A stretch of 64,000 bases of DNA from assembly GCF_027595165.1 (NCBI RefSeq), contig NZ_CP097292.1, positions 81,400 to 145,399 on the forward strand. The letters run 5' to 3'. The notes under the pieces are model-generated. The model made no database searches. It saw nothing but the letters and a program-made list of their open reading frames with translations, and was not told where the DNA came from. Positions within the stretch are counted from its first letter, which is position 1, and every line of letters starts with the position of its first letter. Of the stretch, positions 55,169 to 64,000 are shown piece by piece. A program made the position numbers and the translations under genes. This DNA comes from Providencia sp. PROV188. Lineage in GTDB: Bacteria > Pseudomonadota > Gammaproteobacteria > Enterobacterales > Enterobacteriaceae.

Positions 55169-55328
55169 CATGAAAACAAGTTAATCAAACATCATTCAAA
55201 CTTTAATTTAATATTAAAACAATATTAAGATGACTATATTGAAGGTAAATGAACTCTTTAATAAAAATGTATTTAGGCCAAGGTATAATAAAAAATAACA
55301 AGCACTTATTCCTCTTAAGTACCTTGCT
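55169..55328. promoter_or_regulatory. Operator-like repeats after the parG-like gene
   Basis: TTTAATATTAAAACAATATT at about 55208-55228 repeats the operator motif of 54054-54071. Together the flanking copies could form the partition site. A short open frame at 55249-55431 has no other support. Confidence 0.5.
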
Positions 55329-55922
55329 TCAATACGTGTTTTTTATTGTTGTTTTTTCTTTAACTCTCAATATTGTTTGTCTTGTCGTATTAAATTCACG
55401 AGCAATAGCACTAATACTGACACCGCTCTGAATACGCGCTATCACAACCTTTTTTTGTTCATCATTGAGAGTAGGGGGGCGACCAAAACGTTTCCCCTCA
55501 CGTTTTGCTCTTACAATCCCAGCATGAGTCCGTTCAATCAACAGATCTCGTTCAAATTCAGCAACGGCAGAAATCACTTGCATCGTCATTTTCCCCGCAG
55601 GACTTGTCAGATCTACACCTCCGAGCGCTAAACAATGAACTTTGATATTTAGCTCTGATAGTTTTTCGACAGTTTTCCGAATATCAATTGCATTGCGACC
55701 AAGGCGATCTAACTTAGTCACAATCAGGACATCACCATACTCCATTCTATCCAGCAGACGTGAAAATCCAGGTCGGTCACTGGCAGCAACAGATCCGCTA
55801 ATATGCTCTTCAATAATTCGATAAGGTTCTATCTTAAAACCTGCCGATTCAATTTCCCTTTTTTGGTTTTCTATATTTTGTTCCAACGTCGAAACCCGAC
55901 AATAAGCAAAAATTCGTGACAT
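55329..55922 (-). CDS. Serine recombinase (resolvase/invertase family)
   Basis: 197 residues from ATG 55920-55922, starting [16 protein letters not shown]. The catalytic serine is in YCRVST; the conserved RLGRNAID and [18 protein letters not shown] blocks follow, then a C-terminal Hin-type helix-turn-helix ([19 protein letters not shown]). It is Tn3-resolvase or DNA-invertase like. The inverted motifs upstream suggest a res site, so multimer or cointegrate resolution is likely. Confidence 0.87.
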   Translation of the reverse strand: MSRIFAYCRVSTLEQNIENQKREIESAGFKIEPYRIIEEHISGSVAASDRPGFSRLLDRMEYGDVLIVTKLDRLGRNAIDIRKTVEKLSELNIKVHCLALGGVDLTSPAGKMTMQVISAVAEFERDLLIERTHAGIVRAKREGKRFGRPPTLNDEQKKVVIARIQSGVSISAIAREFNTTRQTILRVKEKTTIKNTY

Positions 55923-55936
55923 AACGTGATTATCCA

Positions 55937-56035
55937 TCCGAAATAGATGTCCGAATAATAGCATGTGTACGAAATAAATTAATATCATTTTCGGACACAA
56001 TTATTCCCCCATGTACAAAACCGAACATTTTCGTA
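55937..56035. promoter_or_regulatory. Possible res site of the serine recombinase
   Basis: TGTCCGAATAAT (55949-55960) and TTTTCGGACACAATTAT (55988-56004) are inverted copies, and ACCGAACATTTTCGTATA follows. They are placed directly upstream of the recombinase start, where resolvase subsites usually lie. Confidence 0.5.
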
Positions 56036-56119
56036 TATTAATTTAATACGATTACTTTTCTACTTTTATTTACTTCACCATAAGTATATAGTGCAAATAC
56101 ATACTATGAGGGCATACTT

Positions 56120-56338
56120 ATGAAACATAGAATCAGTGTTACTGTAGACAAAGAAAATTATCAGCTTCTTAGTGCTTCAGGCATAAATATTTCAGGCATC
56201 GTCAATGATGCTATGCGTAAAGAAGCTGATAAGTTAAAGCGTGAACGGTGGAAAGCTGATAACCGCGAAGGTATGCAGGAAGTTGCAAATTTTATTGCGC
56301 AATATGGCTCCTTTGCAGATGAAAACAGGAACTGGTGA
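56120..56338 (+). CDS. ccdA: CcdA antitoxin
   Basis: 72 residues, the same length as F CcdA, with the ribbon-helix-helix N-terminus ([15 protein letters not shown]) and the unfolded C-terminal toxin-binding tail ([24 protein letters not shown]). Binds the CcdB dimer and represses the operon. ATG after GAGGG-type ribosome site. Confidence 0.95.
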   Translation: MKHRISVTVDKENYQLLSASGINISGIVNDAMRKEADKLKRERWKADNREGMQEVANFIAQYGSFADENRNW

Positions 56339-56339
56339 T

Positions 56340-56645
56340 ATGCAATTCATTGTTTATGAATATAAACGAGTAAGCCATTATAAAATGTTAGTTGATGTAC
56401 AGAGCGACATAGTTGATACACCAGGCCGCCGTATGGTTATCCCGTTAATTGAATCCCATAACCTGTCAGAAAAAGTAAGCCATTCCTTATTTCCAGTAGT
56501 CAACATTAATGGTAATGACTACCGTGTAATGACCACCGAGCTAACCAGTGTGTCTGAAACCATGATGGGGAACGTCACTGCTGATATCTGCACTGATGCA
56601 GATATCATAAAAAATGCCATTAATCTTATGTTCTGGGGAGTTTAA
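56340..56645 (+). CDS. ccdB: CcdB gyrase toxin
   Basis: 101 residues, the length of F CcdB. It has [19 protein letters not shown] and ends in the NAINLMFWG peptide that inserts into gyrase; the terminal three residues of F CcdB (Trp, Gly, Ile) are Trp-Gly-Val here. ATG lies one base after the ccdA stop. It poisons DNA gyrase in plasmid-free daughters. Confidence 0.95.
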   Translation: MQFIVYEYKRVSHYKMLVDVQSDIVDTPGRRMVIPLIESHNLSEKVSHSLFPVVNINGNDYRVMTTELTSVSETMMGNVTADICTDADIIKNAINLMFWGV

Positions 56646-56792
56646 ATGAAATTCTATGCCGGGATCCCAGATTTTTCGGCACTGTTTAATAAAATAATAA
56701 AGAGGAACCTTTCTCTACTCAAAGCGGATTACAAACCGAAAGCTCTGTTCACTAAATGCACTTTACCTAAAGCTATGCGATTGGAATATTGA
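56646..56792 (+). CDS. Hypothetical 48-residue ORF directly after ccdB
   Basis: Starts at the ATG next to the ccdB stop (TAAATG), MKFYAGIPDFSALFNKIIKR, and ends MRLEY. Composition is protein-like and position suggests coupling. Not recognised; it may be the 5' part of a longer lost gene. Confidence 0.35.
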   Translation: MKFYAGIPDFSALFNKIIKRNLSLLKADYKPKALFTKCTLPKAMRLEY

Positions 56793-56813
56793 AAAAATGA
56801 GGCCTAAAAAATC

Positions 56814-57016
56814 TCAAGATAAGCATCTCTTAGAAGGCTCTCCTACTATTCCCGCATCAATCCTTAGCCTCCCTATTGGTACAGAGAAAGTTGATTTGCT
56901 AGCAGGTTTATTAGTAATAACGTTAAATATTATACTTCCCTCACCAATTAATTGATGTTTTACAGGTTTACGATTAACTACATATGCACCTATCCCACCA
57001 CCTTTAAATGAGTCTT
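56814..57016 (-). pseudogene. C-terminal fragment of an unidentified gene, cut by the IS911-like element
   Basis: About 67 residues without a start (DSFKGGGIGAYVVNRKPV, then IGEGSIIFNVITNKPAS, stop at 56814-56816). The upstream part is replaced by the IS end at 57017. Not recognised. The orientation is opposite to ccdAB. Confidence 0.4.
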
Positions 57017-57633
<617 letters not shown>

Positions 57634-57692
57634 GTGTACTTGCATATAATATACAGTGGTTTCAGGGGGAATTTTATTTTGTGTATTTGACC

Positions 57693-58598
57693 CTATATTT
57701 CCAGACACTTTTTATCACTTATTTCATTATGAGTTCGACGCCGCAGATACTCTCGCGGAGAACGATAACCCAGTGCACTGTGAGGATGCCATTCATTGTA
57801 ATGCTCGAAGGCTGCCGCTAGATTCTTTACTGCCGTTAATCCATTAGGTTTTGGCATTAAACTTATGTAGTCTCGCTTCATGATTTTTACAAAGCTTTCT
57901 GCAATACCGTTACTTTGTGGACTACGTACCGCCGTATGTCTAGGGGATAATCCAACTTGTTTAGCGAACCACCGCGTTTCATGGGCTCGATATGCTGAAC
58001 CATTATCGGTCAACCACTCTACTGACTTTGTCGGTAACCCGTTACCGAAGCGATGCTCCACTGCGCCCATCATGACATCTTGCACGGTTTCACTGTTGAA
58101 GCCTCCCGAGCTAGCCGCCCAATGCAGGGCTTCGCGATCACAACAGTCTAAAGCGAACGTGACGCGCAGTTTTTCACCATTATCACATCGGAACTCAAAA
58201 CCATCTGAACACCAACGTTGGTTGCTTTCATTTACCGCCACTTTTCCTGTATGAGCTCGTTTCGAGACCGGGATTGCTGGTTTACGCTCCAACAATAATG
58301 CGGATTGCTTCATCATACGGTAAACACGTTTGGCATTAATCATTGCGATATTTTCATGCTCAGATTGCCGACGTAACATCGCCCAGACACGCCGATAGCC
58401 ATACGTAGGGAGCTTATCAATTACGTTGTGTATACGAGCAAGCGCCTCGCTATCATCTTGAGGGCGGCGGCCTCGTTTATCTTTCCAATCACTTTTTCGT
58501 TTTGCTAGAACGTATAACTGCGCTCGTGACACACATAAGGTTCGGCTCACTAAGCTTATTTTCCATCCTTGGGTAATAAGGGCGCGAGCGCTATCCAC
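57693..58598 (-). CDS. insD: IS2-like OrfB (transposase catalytic domain)
   Basis: 301 residues, the length of IS2 OrfB. DDE residues are visible in [36 protein letters not shown] and [18 protein letters not shown]. It is joined to OrfA by programmed frameshifting to make the active transposase. Confidence 0.93.
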   Translation of the reverse strand: MDSARALITQGWKISLVSRTLCVSRAQLYVLAKRKSDWKDKRGRRPQDDSEALARIHNVIDKLPTYGYRRVWAMLRRQSEHENIAMINAKRVYRMMKQSALLLERKPAIPVSKRAHTGKVAVNESNQRWCSDGFEFRCDNGEKLRVTFALDCCDREALHWAASSGGFNSETVQDVMMGAVEHRFGNGLPTKSVEWLTDNGSAYRAHETRWFAKQVGLSPRHTAVRSPQSNGIAESFVKIMKRDYISLMPKPNGLTAVKNLAAAFEHYNEWHPHSALGYRSPREYLRRRTHNEISDKKCLEI

Positions 58599-58921
58599 TT
58601 TTTTTCACGGCCATACTCGACGGCTTCTTTAAGAAGTTCATTTTCCATTGTTTTTTTGCCGAGCAACCGCTGTAGCTCTTTAATTTGCTTTATTGCTGAT
58701 GCGAGCTCAGAAGCAGGAACAACGTGTTCACCTGCTGTTACCGCGGTCAGGCTTCCTTCTTGATACTGTTTACGACAAAGGAAAAGCTGGCTTACAGCGA
58801 CACCATGTTGTCGAGCAACTATGGAAACACTCATACCTGACTCAAAGCTTTGCTGAACAATGGCCATTTTTTCTTGTGGGGAATGTCGTTTTCTGCGTTC
58901 AGGACCTAATATCTCGATCAT
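58556..58921 (-). CDS. insC: IS2-like OrfA (DNA-binding)
   Basis: 121 residues, the same as IS2 OrfA, beginning [18 protein letters not shown], with an HTH ([19 protein letters not shown]) and a C-terminal leucine zipper ([23 protein letters not shown]). Overlaps OrfB by 43 bases around an A-run (C-GGC-AAAAAAA on the minus strand), the frameshift region. Confidence 0.92.
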   Translation of the reverse strand: MIEILGPERRKRHSPQEKMAIVQQSFESGMSVSIVARQHGVAVSQLFLCRKQYQEGSLTAVTAGEHVVPASELASAIKQIKELQRLLGKKTMENELLKEAVEYGREKKWIALAPLLPKDGK

Positions 58922-59022
58922 GTTATCTCCAAGAACTAGTCTAAAAACTAGTATTAAGATTATCACTAATTTAAGTGATACCAACTGTCTGGAGATCTAA
59001 GGGGTCAGTCTATTTTGGGGGG

Positions 59023-59795
59023 TAGTGGCATAGTTAATTTGGTCACCAACTCAGAGGGGATATCATCACCTCACAAACAGATAGGTGACAATTATGGCAA
59101 AACGTATAAGGCGGCTTTTCAGTGCTGAATTCAAACTTGAAGCGACCCAACTGGAGCTTGACCAAAACTATTCTGTGGTCGAGGCTGCCAACGCGATGGG
59201 TGTTGGTAAATCAACTATGGACAAATGGGTTCGGCAACTCAAACTAGAACGCAAAGGCATTTCACCGAAAGCGTCACCCATGACGCCTGAGCAGGTTGAA
59301 ATCCGTGAATTGAAAAAGAAAATCGTGCAACTTGAAGAGCATAATGAGATCTTAAAAAAGGCTACAGCGCTGGTGATGTCCGACTCTCTGAACAATTCTC
59401 GCTGATCGAGAAACTCAGCCGGCGCTTTAGTATTAAACAACTATGTAACGTGTTCAGTGTTCATCGCAGTAGCTATCAATGCTGGCGTCACCGTGCAAAA
59501 ACACCATCAACGGAACAAATTCGGCTTCGGGCCCTTGTTCGAGAAGCTCATAAAAGCAGTCACGGTTCTGCTGGTGCTCGTACTATTGCTGATATTGTAT
59601 CGAAGACAAAACAGGTTCCTTTAACGCGCTATCGTGCTACTCAGATTATGAAATCACTTGGCTTGGTGAGTTGCCAAACACGGAAGCATCGATATACAAA
59701 ATCAACTCAAGAGCACGTTGAAATACCGAATCATCTCAGGCGACAATTTGCGGTCACTGAGCCAAACCAAGTTTGGGTAGGTGACCACAACAGGC
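59023..59795 (+). pseudogene. Second IS3-family element, 3' truncated
   Basis: Begins with TAGTGGCATAGTTAATTTGG, close to the left end of the IS911-like copy. OrfA (59094-59405, 103 residues) is intact: [33 protein letters not shown]. OrfB reads to EPNQVWVGD and is then joined to the tnpB remnant at about 59790, losing the rest of the DDE domain. Confidence 0.82.
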
Positions 59796-60640
59796 ACATT
59801 TTTGACTTGTGTAGGCTGGGTTGATTGCCAGCACCTGACCACCACGCCAAAGCTGCTTGTACTCAAGCTGGCGACGTAGTTCATACCAGCCCTGACCAGT
59901 ATCGCACGGTTCAATCCTGATTTGGCTTTGACGTTCCGCCCGTGTTGATCTGCCGTGCCTTTTGCCGACTTCGACATATTACTGACCTTCAAGCCCTCAA
60001 TGACGATCATCGCGTGTTTTTTGCTGATTGTCGTGGTGACTTTGTGAAGGTAGTCGCGGCGAATGTTGGCATGCGTGAATGCAGATGCTGGATGTTTCGT
60101 TTCTGTTTCTGCCAGTTGGCGCTGAATTTAACTTTGCGACTTAGCTGCCGTTGAAGCTGTTGACTGGCGGATATATCGTGCCATCTGAAAGCGTGATATC
60201 CCCGCCCTGAAGGACGGGGTTTTACGGCGCATAGGATAACTCAACTGACGATAATCCCGCCCCTGACAGTATCCTGCAGACACATTGCCAGCTCCCCCCT
60301 GGTTAGTCTTTGCGTATGTTGGCGATATGCGAGTGCAGACGCTGGAGCTTTGCCAGCTTGTGTAGGCTTGCTTTAAAACAGTTGACACTTCACCAGTGAC
60401 TTCACGGCTGTTGTGGTAACGTATCCAACCAAACTTTGGCAAGGATATACGGCTATTAGTTTGGTCGAGCTTCACTCCCAGTGGGTAACGAAATGCGTCA
60501 TTTTGCCCGCGTTTTTTGAAGCGAGGGGAAAACCGTGCGTTTCTGAAAGAAATTTTTGTAGGCTCGCTCAAGGTCTTTAAGTGACTGTTGAAGCGGTTGT
60601 GATAGTGCTTCTTTTATCCATTGTGTCTCTGTGTCAGATT
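59796..60640 (-). pseudogene. Two fused IS200/IS605 tnpB remnants
   Basis: Reading leftward, the first remnant (60571 to about 60400) gives RFKKRGQNDAFRYPLGVKLD and PKFGWIRYHNSREVTGEVSTV, a TnpB N-terminal part. A right-end hairpin (CCCCGCCCTGAAGGACGGGG, about 60199-60218) follows. The second remnant (60170 to 59800) carries IVIEGLKVSNMSKSAKGTAD and, after frameshifts, KQLWRGGQVLAINPAYTSQ. Both are broken by several indels. Confidence 0.7.
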
Positions 60641-60799
60641 TCCATTCAACGAGCCATGAAGCCATTTTTGTGTAGGGAATATATTTGTTCCCTGCTTTGT
60701 GATTCTCTTTTTGAAGCCGCTAACGCCCGATTGAAAACAAAACGGGCGCTCCTGCTGCTCATTTGATCTTAATTAGAATTTGAAGGCTTGAAGTCGTTT

Positions 60800-61080
60800 C
60801 ATGATTATCATTATACTTTGATCTATGACAAAAGATATTTGATTTGGATGCCATCGAAAAGCTACTCAGCCACTTTGCCAGCATTTGCACTGATTTTGAT
60901 GTTGAACAGGCTGAAATGGATGGAGAAAGAGACCATGTTCATTTGTTGATCAACTCCCCGCCAAAGCTGGCAATATCAAATCTGGTCAACAGCCTTAAAA
61001 AGCGTCTTCAGCAGACTGCCTCGTCGTGACCGACTAGATATAGCCCGACGCTATCCCCCCCAGGAAAGTCGTGGCTTTAC
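60800..61080 (+). pseudogene. IS200/IS605-type tnpA remnant
   Basis: Reads DAIEKLLSHFASICTDFD, then GERDHVHLLINSPPKLAISNLVNSL, including the HUH-type HVHLL motif of Y1 transposases. A frame change at about 61000 continues as RRDRLDIARRYP. The start and catalytic Tyr region are damaged. It ends about 100 bases before cdtA. Confidence 0.72.
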
Positions 61081-61179
61081 AGCGTGTTGGATAAAAATGC
61101 GGAGTGTTTATGTCTGGACCATAAAATGATGCGAGTTACCAAATTTTGTTTCGTCAACATCATAAACAGGATCATAATA

Positions 61180-61929
61180 ATGGATAATAAACACACATCT
61201 ATTTTTATAGTTGGAGCATTGATACCCATTTTATTAAATGGCTGCTCATCAGGAAAAAAAACTCATCTTGACCCCAAAGTTTTCCCTCCTCAACGAGAAG
61301 GAGGACCAACAATTCCGTCTCCCGATGAGCCCGGACTTCCATTGCCCGGACCAGGGGCTGCACTTTCCACAAATGCGCCAATCCCTATCCCTGTACCTGG
61401 TACTGCCCCAGCCGTCTCTTTAATGAATATGGATGGCTCAGTTCTAACAATGTGGAGCCGCGGAGCTGGTTCATCATTATGGGCGTATTATATCAGCGAT
61501 TCCAATTCATTCGGAGAACTACGTAATTGGCAGATTATTACAGGAACCAGACCAAATACAATACAGTTTCGTAATGCAGATGTTGGTACTTGTATGACAA
61601 CCTTCCCGAGATTCAAAGGAGGAGTGCAACTTTCTACTGCACCTTGCCAATTTGGATCACAACGCTTCGATTTCCAGCCAATGGCAACACACAATGGTAA
61701 TTACCAGTTAAAATCTTTATCTACAGGTTTATGCATCAGAGCAAATTTTTTAGGAAGAACCCCCTCATCTCCATACGCAACAACATTAACAATGGAGCGT
61801 TGCCCCTCAAGTGGAGAGAAAAACTTTAAATTTATGTGGTCAATAAGCGAACCATTAAGACCGGCTCTAGCCACTATTGCTAAGCCAGAAATACGCCCAT
61901 TTCCACCACAGCTAATAGAACTAGATTAG
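61180..61929 (+). CDS. cdtA: Cytolethal distending toxin subunit A
   Basis: 249 residues. ATG at 61180 gives a lipoprotein signal with lipobox LLNGC (Cys22); a longer upstream frame is not needed. A proline-rich linker (residues 40-80) precedes a ricin-type lectin domain with MWSRGAGSSLWAYYI, VGTCMTTFPRF and CQFGSQRFDFQP. CdtA and CdtC bind host cells and deliver CdtB. It is first of the cdtABC operon, immediately after IS200/IS605 debris, which suggests acquisition by transfer. Confidence 0.95.
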   Translation: MDNKHTSIFIVGALIPILLNGCSSGKKTHLDPKVFPPQREGGPTIPSPDEPGLPLPGPGAALSTNAPIPIPVPGTAPAVSLMNMDGSVLTMWSRGAGSSLWAYYISDSNSFGELRNWQIITGTRPNTIQFRNADVGTCMTTFPRFKGGVQLSTAPCQFGSQRFDFQPMATHNGNYQLKSLSTGLCIRANFLGRTPSSPYATTLTMERCPSSGEKNFKFMWSISEPLRPALATIAKPEIRPFPPQLIELD

Positions 61930-61949
61930 CATTCAACTGGAGGAGAACA

Positions 61950-62759
61950 ATGATAAAATATATTATATCTCTGATAGTGTTTTTATCGTTTTACGCTCAA
62001 GCAGATTTAACTGATTTTCGTGTTGCTACTTGGAATCTTCAAGGAGCATCAGCGACTACTGAAAGTAAATGGAATATAAATGTCCGGCAATTAATTTCGG
62101 GTGAAAATGCCGTAGACATTTTAGCTATACAAGAGGCAGGTTCCCCACCATCAACTGCTGTAGATACAGGGAGAGTTATTCATTCCCCAGGAATTCCTAT
62201 CCGAGAGCTTATCTGGAACTTATCTACAAATAGTAGACCAGAGCAAGTATATATATATTTTTCTGCTGTTGATGCCCTTGGAGGAAGGGTTAATCTTGCT
62301 CTGATTAGCAATCGGCGAGCCGATGAAGTGTTTGTTCTGAGCCCAGTAAGGCAAGGAGGACGACCGTTGCTTGGTATACGAATTGGTAATGATGCTTTTT
62401 TCACTGCACATGCAATAGCTACGCGAAACAATGATGCACCTGCTCTTGTTGAAGAGGTATATAACTTCTTCCGCGACAGCAGAGATCCACTACACCAAGC
62501 TCTTAACTGGATGATTCTTGGTGATTTCAACCGTGAACCGGATGATTTAGAGATGAACCTTACCGTTCCTGTAAGAAATGCATCTGAAATTATTTTCCCT
62601 GCAGCAGCAACACAAACCAGTCAACGAACATTAGATTATGCTGTAGCAGGAAACGCTGTAGCCTTTAGACCATTACCGCTACAAGCTGGAATTGTGTATG
62701 GAGCCAGAAGGACTCAGATATCTTCAGATCATTACCCTGTTGGCGTATTCAGAAGGTAA
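61950..62759 (+). CDS. cdtB: Cytolethal distending toxin nuclease subunit B
   Basis: 269 residues with a signal peptide ending AQA (residues 16-18). DNase I-like residues are all present: Glu62 (IQEAG), His154 (TAHAIA), Asp192 and Asn194 (LGDFNRE), Asp260 and His261 (SSDHYPVG). CdtB enters the host nucleus and damages DNA, causing G2 arrest. GGAGG lies 8 bases upstream of the ATG; the gap to cdtA is 20 bases. Confidence 0.97.
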   Translation: MIKYIISLIVFLSFYAQADLTDFRVATWNLQGASATTESKWNINVRQLISGENAVDILAIQEAGSPPSTAVDTGRVIHSPGIPIRELIWNLSTNSRPEQVYIYFSAVDALGGRVNLALISNRRADEVFVLSPVRQGGRPLLGIRIGNDAFFTAHAIATRNNDAPALVEEVYNFFRDSRDPLHQALNWMILGDFNREPDDLEMNLTVPVRNASEIIFPAAATQTSQRTLDYAVAGNAVAFRPLPLQAGIVYGARRTQISSDHYPVGVFRR

Positions 62760-62773
62760 GAGAGGTTATCATA

Positions 62774-63322
62774 ATGAAAAGATTAGCGATTATTTTTACT
62801 GTACTACTAATGGCAGGGTGTTCTTCATCACAGGAAGCAGCCAATAATCTGATAGATGAAGAATTAGGAAAAGAAAATAATTCTCTATTTACATTCCGCA
62901 ATATTCAAAGTGGTCAGATGCTTCATAACAGCTTAGATCTGCATGGCAAAGAAACCACTGGATGGGAAGTAGTACCAGTAAAAACACCCGCTGAAGCTCT
63001 TGTTACCGATCAAAGCGGGTGGATAATGATTCGAACACCAAATACAGACCAATGTTTAGGAACTCCTGATGGAAGAAATCGGCTAAAAATGACGTGTAAT
63101 CCAACAGATAAGAAAACTCTGTTTTCATTCATACCGTCAACAACAGGGGCGGTACAAATCAAAAGTGTTCTATCCGAACGTTGTTTCTTAGATAGTAAAA
63201 ATAGCGGGCTAAGTTTTGAAACAGGGGAATGTATTGCTGACATAAAAAAACCATTTGAAGTTGTACCACAGAGCCATTTGTGGATGTTGAATCCATTAAA
63301 TACTGAGTCCCCCGTTATTTAA
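62774..63322 (+). CDS. cdtC: Cytolethal distending toxin subunit C
   Basis: 182 residues with a signal peptide ending MAGC (Cys16), so it may be lipidated, then a ricin-type lectin domain (FTFRNIQSGQMLHNSLDL, WIMIRTPNTDQCLGTP, SERCFLDSKNSG). It pairs with CdtA in cell binding. It starts 14 bases after cdtB in the same operon. Confidence 0.95.
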   Translation: MKRLAIIFTVLLMAGCSSSQEAANNLIDEELGKENNSLFTFRNIQSGQMLHNSLDLHGKETTGWEVVPVKTPAEALVTDQSGWIMIRTPNTDQCLGTPDGRNRLKMTCNPTDKKTLFSFIPSTTGAVQIKSVLSERCFLDSKNSGLSFETGECIADIKKPFEVVPQSHLWMLNPLNTESPVI

Positions 63323-63332
63323 CCTCATCATT

Positions 63333-63351
63333 GCCCGGCATTTCGCCGGGC
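63333..63351 (+). terminator. Terminator-like hairpin after cdtC
   Basis: GCCCGGC (63333-63339), loop ATTTC, GCCGGGC (63345-63351), 11 bases past the cdtC stop. No T-tract follows on the + strand, so termination may be weak. A second hairpin, ATGCTTTATCC with GGATAAAGCAT (63450-63476), lies further on. Confidence 0.55.
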
Positions 63352-63594
63352 ACATAAAAAGCATTATCGTATTGACATCCTAACCTCAATAAATAACAGA
63401 GTTTTACGGATCATTGGATAATAGATAAGTTACAGGGATCTTTCTGTGGATGCTTTATCCTCTCGGGATAAAGCATTTAGTGAGAGCTAGAAAAAAGAAA
63501 GCCCCGTTAGTTGTTTTTTAAGTTCAACCAACGAGACAAGACTCTTTACTTAGCAATGAAGATTTTGCCTTCTAAGAAGTAGGAGGCAAGGAAA

Positions 63595-63678
63595 ATGACT
63601 AAGTACGCCCTGATAGGGCGAATTGCCGTTTGTTTAACGGTACTGTGTTTTTCTTTGTTAATGCGCGATAAACTCTAG
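63595..63678 (+). CDS. Hok-family membrane toxin, C-terminally shortened
   Basis: 27 codons, MTKYALIGRIAVCLTVLCFS then LLMRDKL, preceded by AAGGA. This is the membrane helix and RD motif of Hok/Gef peptides, but the usual C-terminal periplasmic part (about 20 more residues) is lost to a stop. A shifted frame continues as LVGIQLF. The leader has fold-back pairs (GTTAGTTG with CAACCAAC near 63508-63535) and a T-rich terminator on the other strand suggests a Sok-like antisense RNA. Confidence 0.65.
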   Translation: MTKYALIGRIAVCLTVLCFSLLMRDKL

Positions 63679-63917
63679 TGGGAATACAGTTGTTTAGGCT
63701 AGTCTTTCTTACGAAGAACGGTGATTCCTAGCGGGGATTTTCTTCCCCCGAATTTTCTCTTTTCCGTGTAGAGTTTTAGGTCTCAAGCACTCTTTTATTT
63801 TCGTTATTATTTGATCTTGGCTCATGTATATACGCTTTAATATGATACTTATAGGGCTCTTTTAAGTACGAAATAAAGTTAATTATTTTCTTATTATTAT
63901 GAGCTTGAATACCCTAA

Positions 63918-64000
63918 CCTGCAAACCAGATAGAGCCTTTACCTCGATTAATCTGGTCAATCGTCTGAATCAGTTCACCACATATAGCCACTCTCAAATA
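63918..64000 (-). pseudogene. Second umuC fragment at the window edge
   Basis: The minus strand reads ELIQTIDQINRGKGSIWFAG followed by a TAG where UmuC has Gln, then GIQA. It matches the region near 50870-50960 of the umuC pseudogene here. Most lies beyond the window. It is a decayed paralogue. Confidence 0.7.

Larger units (their letters stand above)
57682..59012 (-). mobile_element. Complete IS2-like element, 1331 bp, with 5-bp target duplication
   Basis: The two ends, TAGACTGACCCC (reverse of 59001-59012) and TGTATTTGACCC (57682-57693), match the two IS2 ends, and the length equals IS2's 1331 bp. TTTTG flanks both sides (57677-57681 and 59013-59017). OrfA and OrfB are open. It lies between two older IS3-type remnants and appears to be the most recent insertion here. 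Confidence 0.93.

Noticed and set aside
55249..55431. + strand ORF of 60 codons
   Set aside because: Its second half is antisense to the resolvase C-terminus and no family is seen.

Overview
The window is a 64 kb piece of a large F-type conjugative plasmid from an enterobacterium. Its backbone (MPF-F transfer genes, an IncFII-type RepA with CopA antisense control, StbA/ParM, CcdAB, FinO) is enterobacterial. The cytolethal distending toxin (CDT) operon at the right end, the low-GC accessory stretches and the IS content point towards Providencia or a close relative, where plasmid-borne CDT is known. The genus is an inference; no chromosomal marker is present.

Layout. 1-2.2 kb: start of a P1-type parA, a 7-bp tandem repeat and a ResD-like tyrosine recombinase. 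2.8-6.9 kb: accessory block with a frameshifted fic gene and its small antitoxin, a gene pair truncated by an IS91-like element, and an Rpn-type nuclease gene. 7.2-10.6 kb: a small membrane protein, DUF2913 protein, FinO, and an IncFII-like replicon (repA, leader peptide, CopA RNA) lying between finO and traI. 10.7-41.2 kb: an almost complete F-type transfer operon on the minus strand (traM, traJ, traY, A, L, E, K, B, a plasmid-borne rfaH-like gene, V, C, trbI, W, U, trbC, N, F, trbB, H, G, traR, D, I), interrupted between trbB and traH by higBA and a tnpB remnant. A FinP-like antisense RNA overlaps the traJ leader. A perfect ops-core sequence sits in the traA leader. oriT, with an F-like nic sequence, is at about 41.5 kb beside a decayed gene X (orf169).

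41.6-52.5 kb is the leading region. Its genes are all on the minus strand, so they can be transcribed from the transferred + strand. It holds ardB, an N6-methylase gene split by a 4.0 kb insert, three small unknown genes, and umuD with a frameshifted umuC. Two copies of a two-part structured repeat stand before ardB and before the 49.7 kb gene and resemble single-stranded-DNA promoters (Frpo/ssi). The 4.0 kb insert is bounded by TGTGGC and carries an ABC-type ATPase and a chimera of an integrase N-terminus with a type III restriction (Res) nuclease C-terminus. Removing it would restore the methylase frame exactly.

52.5-56.7 kb is a stability block: stbB/stbA(parM)/parC, a second ParA-type partition pair, a serine resolvase with a possible res site, and ccdAB. 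57.0-61.1 kb is an IS graveyard: two broken IS3-family elements, a complete 1331-bp IS2-like element with a TTTTG duplication, and IS200/IS605 fragments. 61.2-63.3 kb is the intact cdtABC operon, followed by a shortened hok gene and a second umuC fragment at the edge. Several genes (fic, umuC, gene X, the IS91 transposase) are broken by single-base indels, most in homopolymer runs. These could be real decay or sequencing error.
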